DNA from: Prevotella sp.
GTDB lineage: Bacteria; Bacteroidota; Bacteroidia; Bacteroidales; Bacteroidaceae
Reading direction: 5' to 3'
NCBI GenBank assembly: GCA_017442825.1
Contig: JAFRYZ010000044.1
Coordinates: 60,148-124,147, forward strand
DNA length: 64,000 bases
Shown: one piece after another, positions 50,398 to 59,235 of the stretch
Layout: every line of letters begins with the position of its first letter
How positions within the stretch are numbered: position 1 is the first letter of the stretch
Translations under genes and position numbers: made by a program
Notes under the pieces: model-generated
Database searches by the model: none
What the model was told of the DNA's origin: nothing
Seen by the model: only the letters and a program-made list of their open reading frames with translations

Positions 50398-51621
50398 TTA
50401 TTTTACGTAAACGATAGCCAGACGGTTAGAAGTAACGCCCTGAACACCCTTACCAAGAGCCTCGTCAACGATGACGCCACGACCCTTCAGGTAGTCAGCA
50501 ACAACGTTTGCACGGTTCTGAGACAGACGGTCGTTGAGTTCCTTGCTACCCTCAGGTGAGCAGGTACCTACGATCTGAACGTGCTTGCCTTCAGCAACCT
50601 TGTCAAGAGCAGCCTTAGCCTCGTTGGTCAAGTTGTACTTGCCCTGAGCGAAGGTAACGAATACGAGATCGTCAATGCTAACTTCCTTAACAACTTCCTT
50701 AACAACTTCCTTGGTAACAACCTCAGGCTTGCGGTTGCGGAGCTCGTTGATGATGCGGTTCAGCTCATCGATTTCAGCCTGGTCGCGGAGCTGAGCAATC
50801 TTGAAGTTGTGAGTACCGTTAGAGTTCTTGAACTTGTAAACCAAGCCTGCATTAACCTGGAAGATAGAGTGGTTGATGTTGAAAGCGGGGTCAGAAGTCT
50901 GATTACCAACTGCGGTATAGTGATAGTGGTCACCGAATACCCAAGTCATAGACGGCTCAACATAAACCTGCCACTGCTTCTTAGAACCGAAGTTGTAAGC
51001 GAGGTCAAGACCTGCCTTAGCAGAAATGTTGTTATGAGCAACTTTTACGTCATCATCATCGACGTCATCATAGAAGACCGCACTATTGGTAGCCCTAGCG
51101 TTGATCTCATAAGTGCCACGGATACTGTACGGTTCGAGCAGTCTTGAACCATTGTGAGAGCCGAAGGTGTGCATCCAACCAATACCGAATACACCAGAAA
51201 CTTCGAATGCACGAGGCTCACCCTTGTAACCGCAAATCAGGTTGTTGAAGTTAACAGTACCGAGAACAGAAGCGTTAACAGCCTTTATAGCGGTGCTGCT
51301 CCAGTTGTGGTTACCACCAATTTTGTCGCTGTACACATAGTAGGACTGTCCATATTCAACATTAGGCAACTGCTTGCGGAGACCGAGGTAAGCATTACCT
51401 TCAACAGCGATACCGAAAATCGGAGTGATGTTCTTACCTACGCGAATACCGAAGTTCGGCATAAGGTTCTTCATCCACTTGTTGTGAGTGGTCACGGTAG
51501 CAACGCCACCATTGATGCCAACATAAATGTTGTCAGTCAATTTGCTTCCTTCTACAGTTACCTGAGCAGAAGCAGAAACTGCCATTGCAGCAGCTGCAAA
51601 GAATAAAACTAACTTTTTCAT
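50398..51621 (-). CDS. OmpA/OprF-family outer membrane protein
   Basis: The 407-residue product has a signal peptide (ending ASAQ), an N-terminal eight-strand barrel (about 25-265), a Glu/Val/Lys linker (KEVVKEVVKEV), and a C-terminal OmpA peptidoglycan-binding domain (FAQGKYNLTNEAKAALDKVA, then SQNRANVVADYLKGRG, split here). Such proteins are abundant structural porins in Prevotella. The gene is alone, with a -7-like element upstream (51694-51701) and a strong terminator downstream. Confidence 0.93.
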   Translation of the reverse strand: MKKLVLFFAAAAMAVSASAQVTVEGSKLTDNIYVGINGGVATVTTHNKWMKNLMPNFGIRVGKNITPIFGIAVEGNAYLGLRKQLPNVEYGQSYYVYSDKIGGNHNWSSTAIKAVNASVLGTVNFNNLICGYKGEPRAFEVSGVFGIGWMHTFGSHNGSRLLEPYSIRGTYEINARATNSAVFYDDVDDDDVKVAHNNISAKAGLDLAYNFGSKKQWQVYVEPSMTWVFGDHYHYTAVGNQTSDPAFNINHSIFQVNAGLVYKFKNSNGTHNFKIAQLRDQAEIDELNRIINELRNRKPEVVTKEVVKEVVKEVSIDDLVFVTFAQGKYNLTNEAKAALDKVAEGKHVQIVGTCSPEGSKELNDRLSQNRANVVADYLKGRGVIVDEALGKGVQGVTSNRLAIVYVK

Positions 51622-51693
51622 TTCTCTCTGAATTAAATTAATTATTATTAAAAAGAATTATTATCTATTGCGTATATCGCTCTATTTTGGGTG

Positions 51694-51701
51694 CAAAGTA
51701 A
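51694..51701 (-). promoter_or_regulatory. -7-like promoter element (TTACTTTG) of the OmpA-family gene
   Basis: One mismatch to TAnnTTTG, 73 bp before the start codon, in an AT-rich leader. Confidence 0.4.
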
Positions 51702-51770
51702 TGAAAAAATTATTTAACGTCCAAATATTTTAGCAAAAAAATGCACCTTTTACCTACAAAAATGTAAAAA

Positions 51771-52313
51771 TCACTGCTTTTGAATGATTTTCATCCCTTC
51801 TTCCACTGCCTGCATATTCAGCGGAATCATGGCATGATGGCGTTCTGGCAGCGATTTGTAAAGAGCTTTGTTCAGTCCTTCCGTACTAACGACAGGGCAT
51901 ACTTTGAGCAAACCGCCGAGTACAATCATGTTGAAAACCTTGGGGTTCTTCATTTCTGCCGCCTTGTCCATGGCGTCAATGCGATAGACGGTGATATCCT
52001 TGCGCGTCGGAGGATTCATGATGCCGTAGCCGTCGTAGATGAGTATTCCTCCCGCCTTGAGTTTCGGTTCAAACTTGTCGAGCGACGGTTGGTTCAGTAC
52101 AATAGCCACATCGTACTTACTCAAAATGGGCGAAGAAACGCGTTCGTCGCTGACTATCACCGTGACATTGGCTGTTCCGCCACGCTGCTCCGGTCCGTAT
52201 GCCGGCATCCACGTCACTTCTTTATCTTCCATCAGCCCCGAATAAGCCAAAATCTTGCCCATCGAGAGCACACCCTGACCACCGAAGCCACTGATTATAA
52301 TCTCTTTTTTCAT
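51771..52313 (-). CDS. 2-oxoacid:ferredoxin oxidoreductase, gamma subunit
   Basis: The 180-residue protein starts ISGFGGQGVLSMGKILAYSG, the gamma-subunit signature. It also has PAYGPEQRGGTANVTVIVS, again typical. It is the last of four subunit genes (ferredoxin, alpha, beta, gamma) on the minus strand. Together they convert branched-chain or other 2-oxo acids plus CoA to acyl-CoA, CO2 and reduced ferredoxin, or the reverse. The VOR-type assignment comes from the alpha subunit. Confidence 0.9.
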   Translation of the reverse strand: MKKEIIISGFGGQGVLSMGKILAYSGLMEDKEVTWMPAYGPEQRGGTANVTVIVSDERVSSPILSKYDVAIVLNQPSLDKFEPKLKAGGILIYDGYGIMNPPTRKDITVYRIDAMDKAAEMKNPKVFNMIVLGGLLKVCPVVSTEGLNKALYKSLPERHHAMIPLNMQAVEEGMKIIQKQ

Positions 52314-52369
52314 ATTTTTTCTTACACCTTATTTATTATATATAGGCTTCTATTACGTTCGATAGATTT

Positions 52370-53131
52370 CTATAGCGTATCCTTCAGATCTCCCTTCTTG
52401 TAATACTCGAACATATTCTCCTTCATCCACTCGTTGGCCTTCACGGGTGAAAGTTTCCAACCACTGTTACAGGTAGAGACAATCTCGACCAACGATGCAC
52501 CTTTGCCTGCCATCGACGCCTCGAAAGCCTTACGGATAGCTTTCTTTGCCTTGCGAATAGCACCAACGGTCTCCACACTCTGGCGGGTTACATAGCACGT
52601 ACCCTCCAGCTGGGCTGCAATCTCGGTGATATGCAACGGATAGCCGTGCAGTTCCGGTGTACGGCCATACGGACATGTAGCCGTTTTCTGACCTATCAGT
52701 GTCGTGGGCGCCATCTGTCCACCCGTCATACCATAAATGGCATTGTTGATGAAGATGATGGTGATGTTCTCACCACGGTTGAGGGCATGAATGGTTTCTG
52801 CCGTACCGATGCAAGCAAGGTCGCCGTCACCTTGATAGGTAAACACCAGACGATCGGGCCACAACCGCTTTATTGCCGTAGCCACAGCAGGAGCACGTCC
52901 GTGTGCTGCCTCCTGCCAGTCTATGTCCAGATAACGATAAGCAAAGACGGCACATCCCACAGGACATACGCCCACGGTCTTCTCCTCCATCTCCATCTCC
53001 TCGATCACCTCTGCAACAAGCTTATGCACGACACCATGCGAACAGCCTGGACAATAGTGCATCGGTGTATCATTCATCAGCTCCGGTTTCTTGTAAACAA
53101 GATTTTCCGGACTTATTATATTGTTTTCCAT
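52370..53131 (-). CDS. 2-oxoacid:ferredoxin oxidoreductase, beta subunit (thiamine-diphosphate)
   Basis: The 253-residue protein has MHYCPGCSHGVVHKL near the start, GDGDLACIGTAETIHALNRG (Mg-ThDP site) and NNAIYGMTGGQMAPTT. These are the usual beta-subunit motifs. The ATG at 53131 is used; two codons earlier lies only a TTG in the repeat array. It follows the alpha subunit after 13 bp, a gap filled by an AATTGA-type array. Confidence 0.92.
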   Translation of the reverse strand: MENNIISPENLVYKKPELMNDTPMHYCPGCSHGVVHKLVAEVIEEMEMEEKTVGVCPVGCAVFAYRYLDIDWQEAAHGRAPAVATAIKRLWPDRLVFTYQGDGDLACIGTAETIHALNRGENITIIFINNAIYGMTGGQMAPTTLIGQKTATCPYGRTPELHGYPLHITEIAAQLEGTCYVTRQSVETVGAIRKAKKAIRKAFEASMAGKGASLVEIVSTCNSGWKLSPVKANEWMKENMFEYYKKGDLKDTL

Positions 53132-53162
53132 TATCAATTGTCAATTATCTATTATCAATTAA
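53131..53162. repeat. Period-7 array at the alpha/beta subunit junction
   Basis: TATCAAT/TGTCAAT-type units overlap the last codons of the alpha gene (LIDNR and the stop) and reach the beta start. Confidence 0.8.
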
Positions 53163-54236
53163 CTTTGCTTTCAAAGCACTGACGATCTCCTCCGGCTCTG
53201 GCACGATGCCACCGAGTCTGCCGAAGTGTGCAACGGGGATGGTGCCATTCAGGGAGAGACGGACGTCTTCCACCATTTGTCCGGCATTGATTTCCGCAAC
53301 CAACACACCCTTCTTGCCCTTTGCCAGTTCTGCAATCTGCTTTTCCGGGAAAGGCCAAAGTGTGATGGGACGGAACATGCCAACTTTGATACCTTCTTCG
53401 CGTGCCAGTTCTATCGCCTTCTCGGCAATACGGGCAGCACTGCCGAACGATACAATCATGTATTCTGCATCGTCCATCTGCTGAGTTTCAAAGCGCACTT
53501 CCTTCTCCTTGATCTCCGCATACTTTTCTTGCAAATGAATATTGCGGGCTTCCATCACCTCCGGTTTCAGTTCCAACGAGGTCATGATGTTCGGCTGGCG
53601 GTCTTTTGGTCTGCCTATCGTTGCCCACGGACAGTCGCGACGGATTTCCTCTTCAGTTCTGCGCGGCTTTTGCGGTGGCAGCACCACTTTCTCCATCATC
53701 TGCCCGATGACGCCATCACTCAGAATCATGGCTGGGTTACGGTACTTGAATGCCAGTTCAAAAGCTAAATCAACGAAGTCTGCCATCTCCTGCACTGAGT
53801 TCGGTGCCAACACAATGACATTGTAGTCACCATTGCCACCACCACGAGTAGCCTGGAAATAGTCACTCTGCGACGGCTGTATGGTTCCCAAGCCAGGACC
53901 GCCACGCTGAACGTTGACAATCAGTCCGGGAATCTCCGAACCTGCCATGTAAGCAATACCTTCCTGCATCAGTGCCACACCTGGACTAGATGAGGACGTC
54001 AACACACGTTTGCCGGCACCTGCTCCACCATGAATCATGTTGATGGCAGCCACTTCACTCTCAGCCTGTAACACCACCATGCCTGTAGTCTCCCACGGCT
54101 TCAGCAATGCCAAGGTCTCCAAAATTTCACTCTGGGGTGTGATAGGATAGCCGAAATAGCCATCGGCTCCACAACGGATGGCAGCATAGGCAATAGCCTC
54201 GTTGCCTTTCAATAAGATAGCCTCTTGTTTTTCCAT
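53145..54236 (-). CDS. vorB: 2-oxoacid:ferredoxin oxidoreductase, alpha subunit (VorB-like)
   Basis: The 363-residue protein has KGNEAIAYAAIRCGADGYFGYPITP, SSSSPGVALMQEGIAYMAGSEIP and QPSQSDYFQATRGGGNGDY, as split family motifs. This single-domain alpha subunit of about 360 residues is the form annotated as 3-methyl-2-oxobutanoate:ferredoxin oxidoreductase, as opposed to the longer KorA with fused gamma domain. It lies about 3 kb from the ilv operon, which makes branched-chain 2-oxo acids, so branched acyl-CoA metabolism is plausible. The last five residues are coded by the period-7 array. Confidence 0.85.
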   Translation of the reverse strand: MEKQEAILLKGNEAIAYAAIRCGADGYFGYPITPQSEILETLALLKPWETTGMVVLQAESEVAAINMIHGGAGAGKRVLTSSSSPGVALMQEGIAYMAGSEIPGLIVNVQRGGPGLGTIQPSQSDYFQATRGGGNGDYNVIVLAPNSVQEMADFVDLAFELAFKYRNPAMILSDGVIGQMMEKVVLPPQKPRRTEEEIRRDCPWATIGRPKDRQPNIMTSLELKPEVMEARNIHLQEKYAEIKEKEVRFETQQMDDAEYMIVSFGSAARIAEKAIELAREEGIKVGMFRPITLWPFPEKQIAELAKGKKGVLVAEINAGQMVEDVRLSLNGTIPVAHFGRLGGIVPEPEEIVSALKAKLIDNR

Positions 54237-54239
54237 GTC

Positions 54240-54473
54240 CTACTCCTCCCCTTTCTTTCGATACACCGTAATACAGCCATCGGGACAAACAATTGCACAC
54301 GATGCACAACCGACACATTTCTCTGCATCGGCAGCTTCTACATACGGATATCCATGAACATTCACTTTCTTTTGTGCCAATGCAATCACGTTTTGCGGAC
54401 AAGCCACAATGCACAACTGGCATCCTTTGCAGCGGTCCGTATTGATAACAATGGCACCTTTCATCTTGCTCAT
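54240..54473 (-). CDS. 2-oxoacid:ferredoxin oxidoreductase, ferredoxin (2x[4Fe-4S]) subunit
   Basis: The 77-residue protein has two CxxCxxCxxxCP clusters (CKGCQLCIVACP and CVGCASCAIVCP). It passes electrons between the catalytic subunits and soluble ferredoxin. It stands 3 bp before the alpha-subunit gene, at the head of the four-subunit operon. Confidence 0.95.
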   Translation of the reverse strand: MSKMKGAIVINTDRCKGCQLCIVACPQNVIALAQKKVNVHGYPYVEAADAEKCVGCASCAIVCPDGCITVYRKKGEE

Positions 54474-54508
54474 ATTAATTATTATGTGTTGTTATTATTT
54501 TCTTTTTT

Positions 54509-54557
54509 CGGGGATGCCGGCATTCCGGTATTTCGATTCGGCATTTCGGCATTCTGT
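54509..54557. repeat. Period-8 array (CATTCCGG / TTTCGGCA) upstream of the ferredoxin subunit gene
   Basis: Five to six 8-bp units between the TPR gene stop and the ferredoxin subunit gene. Related in style to the array at 26.0 kb. Confidence 0.75.
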
Positions 54558-54562
54558 TTCCC

Positions 54563-54742
54563 CTAAGGGTTATATGCGTCTTTATGATAGAAATTCAAAA
54601 TGTCTTCCAACATCTTCTTAGCTACCACTGCAGGTGAATCCGGATCTAGGGCAATGGCTTCCATATAGCAATCCAGTGCGTGTTGCCAGTCACTCTGCTT
54701 GCGATATGCATTTCCTTTCTGATACCAATCCTCTGCCGTCAT
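54563..54742 (-). CDS. Small TPR-like protein
   Basis: The 59-residue product from the ATG at 54742 contains one clear tetratricopeptide unit (WYQKGNAYRKQSDWQHALDCYMEAIALDPDSPA). The frame can be read further upstream, but those residues would be encoded by the GC-rich repeat at 54745-54777, so I exclude them. It lies between folD and the oxidoreductase operon. Role unknown; it may help assembly of the neighbouring complex. Confidence 0.7.
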   Translation of the reverse strand: MTAEDWYQKGNAYRKQSDWQHALDCYMEAIALDPDSPAVVAKKMLEDILNFYHKDAYNP

Positions 54743-54744
54743 TG

Positions 54745-54777
54745 AAAAGCCCCCCAGCCCCCTAAAGGGGGTGTTGT
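54745..54777 (-). repeat. GC-rich palindromic element, copy 2
   Basis: Nearly identical to 607-638 but on the opposite strand, again directly next to a period-7 array (54779-54819). Confidence 0.8.
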
Positions 54778-54778
54778 G

Positions 54779-54819
54779 ATTATGAATTGTCAATTATGAA
54801 TTATGAATTGTGAATTGTC
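54779..54819. repeat. Period-7 array at the folD 3' end
   Basis: TATGAAT/TGTCAAT/TGTGAAT-type units. They supply the last residues of FolD (FTIHNS) and its stop codon. Confidence 0.8.
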
Positions 54820-55681
54820 TCTTTCCTGCCTTTAATGTGTTCATCATCAGCGAGCAGATGGTCATGGGACCGACTCCTCCGGGCACAGGCGTAATATAGC
54901 TGCACTTAGGTGCCACCTCGTCGAACTTCACATCACCATTCAGGCGGAAGCCACTCTTGCGTGTGGCATCAGGCACGCGTGTCGTACCGACATCGATGAC
55001 GACAGCACCTTCTTTGACCATGTCTGCCGTCACAAAGTTCGGACGACCGATGGCAGCGATGATAATATCCGCCTCGCGGCATTTCTCCTTCAAGTCTTTC
55101 GAACGACTATGACAAACCGTCACCGTAGCGTCGCCATACTGTTTCTGCATCATCAGTTGTGCCATAGGCTTGCCAACGATATTGGAACGACCGAGGATAA
55201 CGCAATTCTTACCACTCGTCTCAATATGATAGTGACGAAGCAGCGTGAGGATACCCAAGGGCGTAGCCGAGATAAAGCACGGTAAACCTATCGCCATGCG
55301 TCCAACGTTGATAGGATGGAATCCGTCAACATCCTTGCGGTAGTCTATCGCCTCGATAATTTTCTGTTCGTCGATATGTTTCGGCAAAGGCAACTGTACG
55401 ATGAAACCATCCACATCGTCGTCTTTATTCAACTTATCAACACAAGCCAACAACTCTTCCTCAGTAATGTCGTCCTCGTAACGAATCAGTGTCGATTTGA
55501 AACCACACTGTTCGCAAGCAATCACCTTGTTTTTGACATATGTCTCCGAACCACCATCGTGTCCGACAAGAACAGCTGCCAGATGAGGACGCTTGCCGCC
55601 AGCATCAACAATCTTCTTCACTTCCTCGGCAATCTCAGCCTTGATCGCAGTCGCCGTAGCCTTTCCGTCAATAAGTTCCAT
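54794..55681 (-). CDS. folD: Bifunctional methylenetetrahydrofolate dehydrogenase / cyclohydrolase
   Basis: The 295-residue protein has the family motifs SxxYVKNKxxACE (catalytic Lys), [14 protein letters not shown], and the C-terminal Rossmann segment [17 protein letters not shown] with GGVGPMT. It interconverts methylene- and formyl-tetrahydrofolate using NADP+. The ATG at 55681 (MELIDGK) or the one two codons before may be used. It lies 15 bp after ffh, and its last seven residues come from the period-7 array. Confidence 0.95.
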   Translation of the reverse strand: MELIDGKATATAIKAEIAEEVKKIVDAGGKRPHLAAVLVGHDGGSETYVKNKVIACEQCGFKSTLIRYEDDITEEELLACVDKLNKDDDVDGFIVQLPLPKHIDEQKIIEAIDYRKDVDGFHPINVGRMAIGLPCFISATPLGILTLLRHYHIETSGKNCVILGRSNIVGKPMAQLMMQKQYGDATVTVCHSRSKDLKEKCREADIIIAAIGRPNFVTADMVKEGAVVIDVGTTRVPDATRKSGFRLNGDVKFDEVAPKCSYITPVPGGVGPMTICSLMMNTLKAGKRQFTIHNS

Positions 55682-55696
55682 ATTCATTTGCTATTA

Positions 55697-57034
55697 TCAA
55701 TTCATCTTCGGCATGCCTTTCATCATGCCCATCATCCCTTTCATTCCTCCTCCAGTAACCATCTTCATCATCTTACGCGTCTGGTCGAATTGTTTAATCA
55801 GTCGGTTGACTTCCTGGATGTTCGTGCCTGAGCCCTTGGCTATGCGCTGACGACGACTGGTGTTCAGCAGTTCGGGGTGCGAACGCTCTTTCGGGGTCAT
55901 ACTTTGGATGATGGCTTCAATATTCTTGAAGGCATTGTCGTCGATGTCCATATCCTTGACTGCCTTACCCACTCCTGGTATCATCGAAGCCAAGTCCTTG
56001 AGGTTGCCCATCTTCTTGATTTGCTGAATCTGATTCATGAAGTCGTTGAAGTCGAACTGGTTCTTCATGATTTTCTTCGACAGACGGCGAGCTTCCTCCT
56101 CGTCATACTGTTCCTGTGCCCGTTCCACCAAAGAAACGACATCGCCCATGCCGAGGATGCGGTCTGCCATACGCGAAGGGTGGAATACGTCGATGGCTTC
56201 CATCTTCTCGCCCGTTCCGATAAACTTAATCGGTTTTGTAACCACCGTGCGAATACTGAGAGCAGCACCACCACGGGTATCGCCATCCAACTTGGTCAGT
56301 ACCACACCGTCGAAATCCAGACGGTCGTTAAACTCCTTCGCCGTGTTCACCGCATCCTGACCCGTCATGGAGTCAACGACAAACAAGGTTTCATCGGGTT
56401 GAACATGATTCTTCAGACTCTCAATCTCGTTCATCATCTCTTCATCAACAGCCAAACGGCCGGCGGTATCGATAATGACGACATTATATCCTTTTGCCTT
56501 AGCCTCTGCCAAAGCGTGATCGGCAATCTCGTTGACATTCTTGTTTTCCGGTTCGGAATAAACAGGCACATCAATCTGCTCACCCACAACATGCAACTGC
56601 TGGATGGCTGCAGGACGATAGACATCGCAGGCTACCAACAGCGGCTTTTTGTTCTGTTTTTTCTTCAGCATGTTGGCAAGTTTGCCACTGAAAGTCGTCT
56701 TACCAGAACCCTGCAAACCCGACATCAAGATGATGGCGGGCTTATTTTCGAGTTTCAGTTCGGCAGCCTCACCGCCCATCAACTCAGCCAGTTCGTCGTG
56801 AACGAGTTTCACCATGAGCTGTCCTGGCTTGATGGCTGTGAGTACGTTCATACCCAATGCCTTCTGCTTCACCGTATCGGTGAACGTCTTGGCAACTTTA
56901 TAGTTGACATCGGCATCCAACAAGGCACGACGAACATCCTTCAGCGTTTCCGCTACATTGATTTCGGTAATCTTACCTTCGCCCTTCAGTATCTTAAACG
57001 AGCGTTCTAATCTGTCACTAAGATTCTCAAACAT
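55697..57034 (-). CDS. ffh: Signal recognition particle GTPase Ffh
   Basis: The 445-residue protein has the N domain, the G domain with GLQGSGKTTF (P loop, about 107-116), DTAGRL, TKLDGDTRGG, and a Met-rich M domain ending in GGMKGMMGMMKGMPKM. It targets nascent membrane and secreted proteins with 4.5S RNA (not in this window). It heads a minus-strand series ffh-folD-TPR-oxidoreductase. The tandem-promoter module (57058-57157) lies upstream. Confidence 0.97.
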   Translation of the reverse strand: MFENLSDRLERSFKILKGEGKITEINVAETLKDVRRALLDADVNYKVAKTFTDTVKQKALGMNVLTAIKPGQLMVKLVHDELAELMGGEAAELKLENKPAIILMSGLQGSGKTTFSGKLANMLKKKQNKKPLLVACDVYRPAAIQQLHVVGEQIDVPVYSEPENKNVNEIADHALAEAKAKGYNVVIIDTAGRLAVDEEMMNEIESLKNHVQPDETLFVVDSMTGQDAVNTAKEFNDRLDFDGVVLTKLDGDTRGGAALSIRTVVTKPIKFIGTGEKMEAIDVFHPSRMADRILGMGDVVSLVERAQEQYDEEEARRLSKKIMKNQFDFNDFMNQIQQIKKMGNLKDLASMIPGVGKAVKDMDIDDNAFKNIEAIIQSMTPKERSHPELLNTSRRQRIAKGSGTNIQEVNRLIKQFDQTRKMMKMVTGGGMKGMMGMMKGMPKMN

Positions 57035-57057
57035 TTTACCTTAAATTCTTTTTGCCG

Positions 57058-57157
57058 TGCAAAGGTACGATTAAACGAGCGAAAAGCCAAATAATATTTG
57101 AGGTTTTCCGAGTGAAAGTACCTTCGGCAAAGTCAAAGGTACGATTAAACGAGCGAA
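57058..57157 (-). promoter_or_regulatory. Tandem-promoter repeat module, copy upstream of ffh
   Basis: Two CAAAGGTACGATTAAACGAG repeats (57060 and 57134) with a GAGTGAAAGTACCTTCGGC-like segment between them. Each carries a minus-strand TACCTTTG, and the first is 26 bp before the ffh start. Homologous to 13982-14085. Confidence 0.75.
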
Positions 57158-57277
57158 AACCACACTTCACACATACCTATTTAAACTATTTTAAAACACA
57201 CCGGTCAAAAATATGCGCATCTGTCAACGACATGTGCTGCAAAATAACTATTTTCGCAACCTAAAAACGTGTGGAAC

Positions 57278-58231
57278 ATGGAGTATTATGTTAGCATCAA
57301 CAACGAGAAACGGGGTCCCTACAGCGTAGAGGAACTCCGTGCAAGAGGTATCACTGCTGAAACCTTGCTCATGGCAGACAACGGCGAAGAATACTGGCAG
57401 GCAGCTTGGCAGATAGAAGAAATCCGTCCCATCATCAACAACAAAGAGCCAGAAACGGCATCAGCAAAAGCTACGGAGCCCGAGAATGTGGCACCAGAGA
57501 TTCCTGTAGGTATGCCTATAGCCGAACAGCCTCAGCCACCTTTCACCGGACAACAGGAACAGCCCCATGGCCAACAACCCCAACAGCCATATGTCGCTAA
57601 GAAAAAGAAGAGTCATGTGGGTTGTTTGTTCGGCTTGCTGTTGCTCACCATCATTGTGATAGCAGCCATCTTTACCTGTCCCGACAGCCAGCGGCACAAA
57701 GAAGTGGTCACCAATGTCATGACAGAAACGCTCAACGACATGTCTGCTAGCGAATCAAACGACGAAGACCTGCTGACCCACGGCATCCGCGTTGTCGGCA
57801 ACCTGCTCGTCGGTGGCATAGCCGACACTGCCATTGACAAAATGCTGACCGTCGACAACTACGTGGTTTGTTCCATAGGCAAGGTACACTACAACGGCAA
57901 AGACCATGTCGTTTCCGTTGGTGCCTTCGGTCACATCTTCACCATCAACAAGGAAAGTCTGACGAAGAGCGTGAACCAATACTACCAAAACATTCGCAAA
58001 GAAGCAGAGGATGCCGTCAAGCAACAAATACAAGAACATGTCGTTGACCCGGTAAAAGACAAACTGAGGGAGTCGGTTATCGACCCGATAGACGAGATGT
58101 TTGGTGGTATGATGGGCGACATCTTGGGCGGCATGATGGGTGAGGAACCTGCAGCTCCATCCGATAAATCAGAAAATTCAGAACATTCCGACTACTCTGA
58201 TCAAACTGAGCAGTCAGAAAGCAATCTCTAA
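57278..58231 (+). CDS. GYF-like (DUF4339) membrane-anchored protein
   Basis: The 317-residue product has an N-terminal GYF_2/DUF4339 domain (YYVSINNEKRGPYSVEELRARGI and WQAAW, about 1-55). A Pro/Gln-rich linker (about 70-110) is followed by KKKKSHVGC, one membrane helix (about 115-135) and an exported helical domain (about 140-290) with a VDPVKDKL/IDPIDEM repeat and a GGMMGDILGGMMG stretch. The final 24 residues are SEN/SEH/SDY-type tripeptides coded by a period-9 DNA array. The GYF domain probably binds proline-rich peptides in the cytoplasm. The ATG at 57278 is preferred over a GTG at 57269. Confidence 0.75.
   Translation: MEYYVSINNEKRGPYSVEELRARGITAETLLMADNGEEYWQAAWQIEEIRPIINNKEPETASAKATEPENVAPEIPVGMPIAEQPQPPFTGQQEQPHGQQPQQPYVAKKKKSHVGCLFGLLLLTIIVIAAIFTCPDSQRHKEVVTNVMTETLNDMSASESNDEDLLTHGIRVVGNLLVGGIADTAIDKMLTVDNYVVCSIGKVHYNGKDHVVSVGAFGHIFTINKESLTKSVNQYYQNIRKEAEDAVKQQIQEHVVDPVKDKLRESVIDPIDEMFGGMMGDILGGMMGEEPAAPSDKSENSEHSDYSDQTEQSESNL
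58161..58222. repeat. Period-9 array at the 3' end of the GYF-like gene
   Basis: About seven units encode S-D/E-x tripeptides (SDK, SEN, SEH, SDY, SDQ, TEQ, SES). Confidence 0.75.
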
Positions 58232-59215
58232 CACTAACGGCAAGTGGTCTGAATATCCGTTCAGGTATCGCGGTCCTTGATAATTGCGGCGGGGTTTCAC
58301 TCCGCCGTATTTCGTATCTTCCTCCAACAGAAACGGAGCATCGAAGATACGACAAGACTTGACATGAGGCCGTAAGCTCTTACTGACGACAATATGGTCG
58401 AGACTTCCCCAATCGCCCTGCCAGCGGTAGGTTCCCTTGGCGCCATGCAGTCCGCACGCCTCCTTCGACACATTCTCCATTTCATGGGCATACAGCTCCT
58501 GCATCGCCGCATCGCCACTGCCGTCATTGAAATCGCCCATCACCAACACACGCGCCTCTGGAGCACCCTGCCTCACCGAGTCTATCGCCTCCGACAATCT
58601 TTTTGCCACATGCATACGAAACGGGCGCGTTTCCATTTCGCCACCCGAACGACTGGGTGCATGGAGCACAAAGACATGCAGCGTATCGCCTGTCAGCACC
58701 TCGCCACAAGCATATAAAATGTCACGCGTGGGTTTCATGCCTTTCAACGGTACCACCCTGATGCCGTAGGACGTCAACAACCGGAAAGAAAAAGGCGAAT
58801 ACAGCAGCGCCACGTCAATGCCGCGCCCATCAGGAGAGTCGGTCAGTATGTACTCGTATCGGGCTTTTCGCAACAACGACCTCTTCGACAAATCCCGCAA
58901 AACGCTGTCGTTTTCAATTTCGCACATTCCCACCAAGTCGGGCAACACCCATTGCCTGCCGCCATTCGCTCCTTCGTTCTCCCGTTCTCCGCACGCAAGA
59001 ATCGTCTGCCCCACGCGGTTCAGCTTACGCCAATAGCGCGTACGTGTCCAGTGGTGTGTTCCTTCAGGCAGGAACTCTTCATCGTTCTTCAGCGTATCGT
59101 GCTGACAATCAAACAGGTTCTCTACGTTCCATTCCACTACCGTCAACGTCGTTTGGGCATAACCGCAACAGGGCAGCACAAACAACAAAGACAGGCAGAC
59201 TAGCAGAAAGGGCAT
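58214..59215 (-). CDS. Secreted endonuclease/exonuclease/phosphatase-family protein
   Basis: The 333-residue product has a signal peptide (to about residue 20, CGYAQ). The EEP-fold motifs are WNVENLFD, EIEND (metal Glu), VLHAPSRSGG, VMGDFNDG and a C-terminal GYSDHLPLVLEI with the catalytic His. It may cleave nucleic acids or phosphodiesters outside the cytoplasm. It is convergent with the GYF-like gene, and the last 18 bp overlap. Substrate not known. Confidence 0.85.
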   Translation of the reverse strand: MPFLLVCLSLLFVLPCCGYAQTTLTVVEWNVENLFDCQHDTLKNDEEFLPEGTHHWTRTRYWRKLNRVGQTILACGERENEGANGGRQWVLPDLVGMCEIENDSVLRDLSKRSLLRKARYEYILTDSPDGRGIDVALLYSPFSFRLLTSYGIRVVPLKGMKPTRDILYACGEVLTGDTLHVFVLHAPSRSGGEMETRPFRMHVAKRLSEAIDSVRQGAPEARVLVMGDFNDGSGDAAMQELYAHEMENVSKEACGLHGAKGTYRWQGDWGSLDHIVVSKSLRPHVKSCRIFDAPFLLEEDTKYGGVKPRRNYQGPRYLNGYSDHLPLVLEIAF

Positions 59216-59235
59216 AAGAAATACGAATTAGGCAA

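Noticed and set aside
54743-54793. Longer start of the TPR protein
   Set aside because: The extra residues are encoded by the GC-rich repeat element, and the TPR unit starts after the ATG at 54742.
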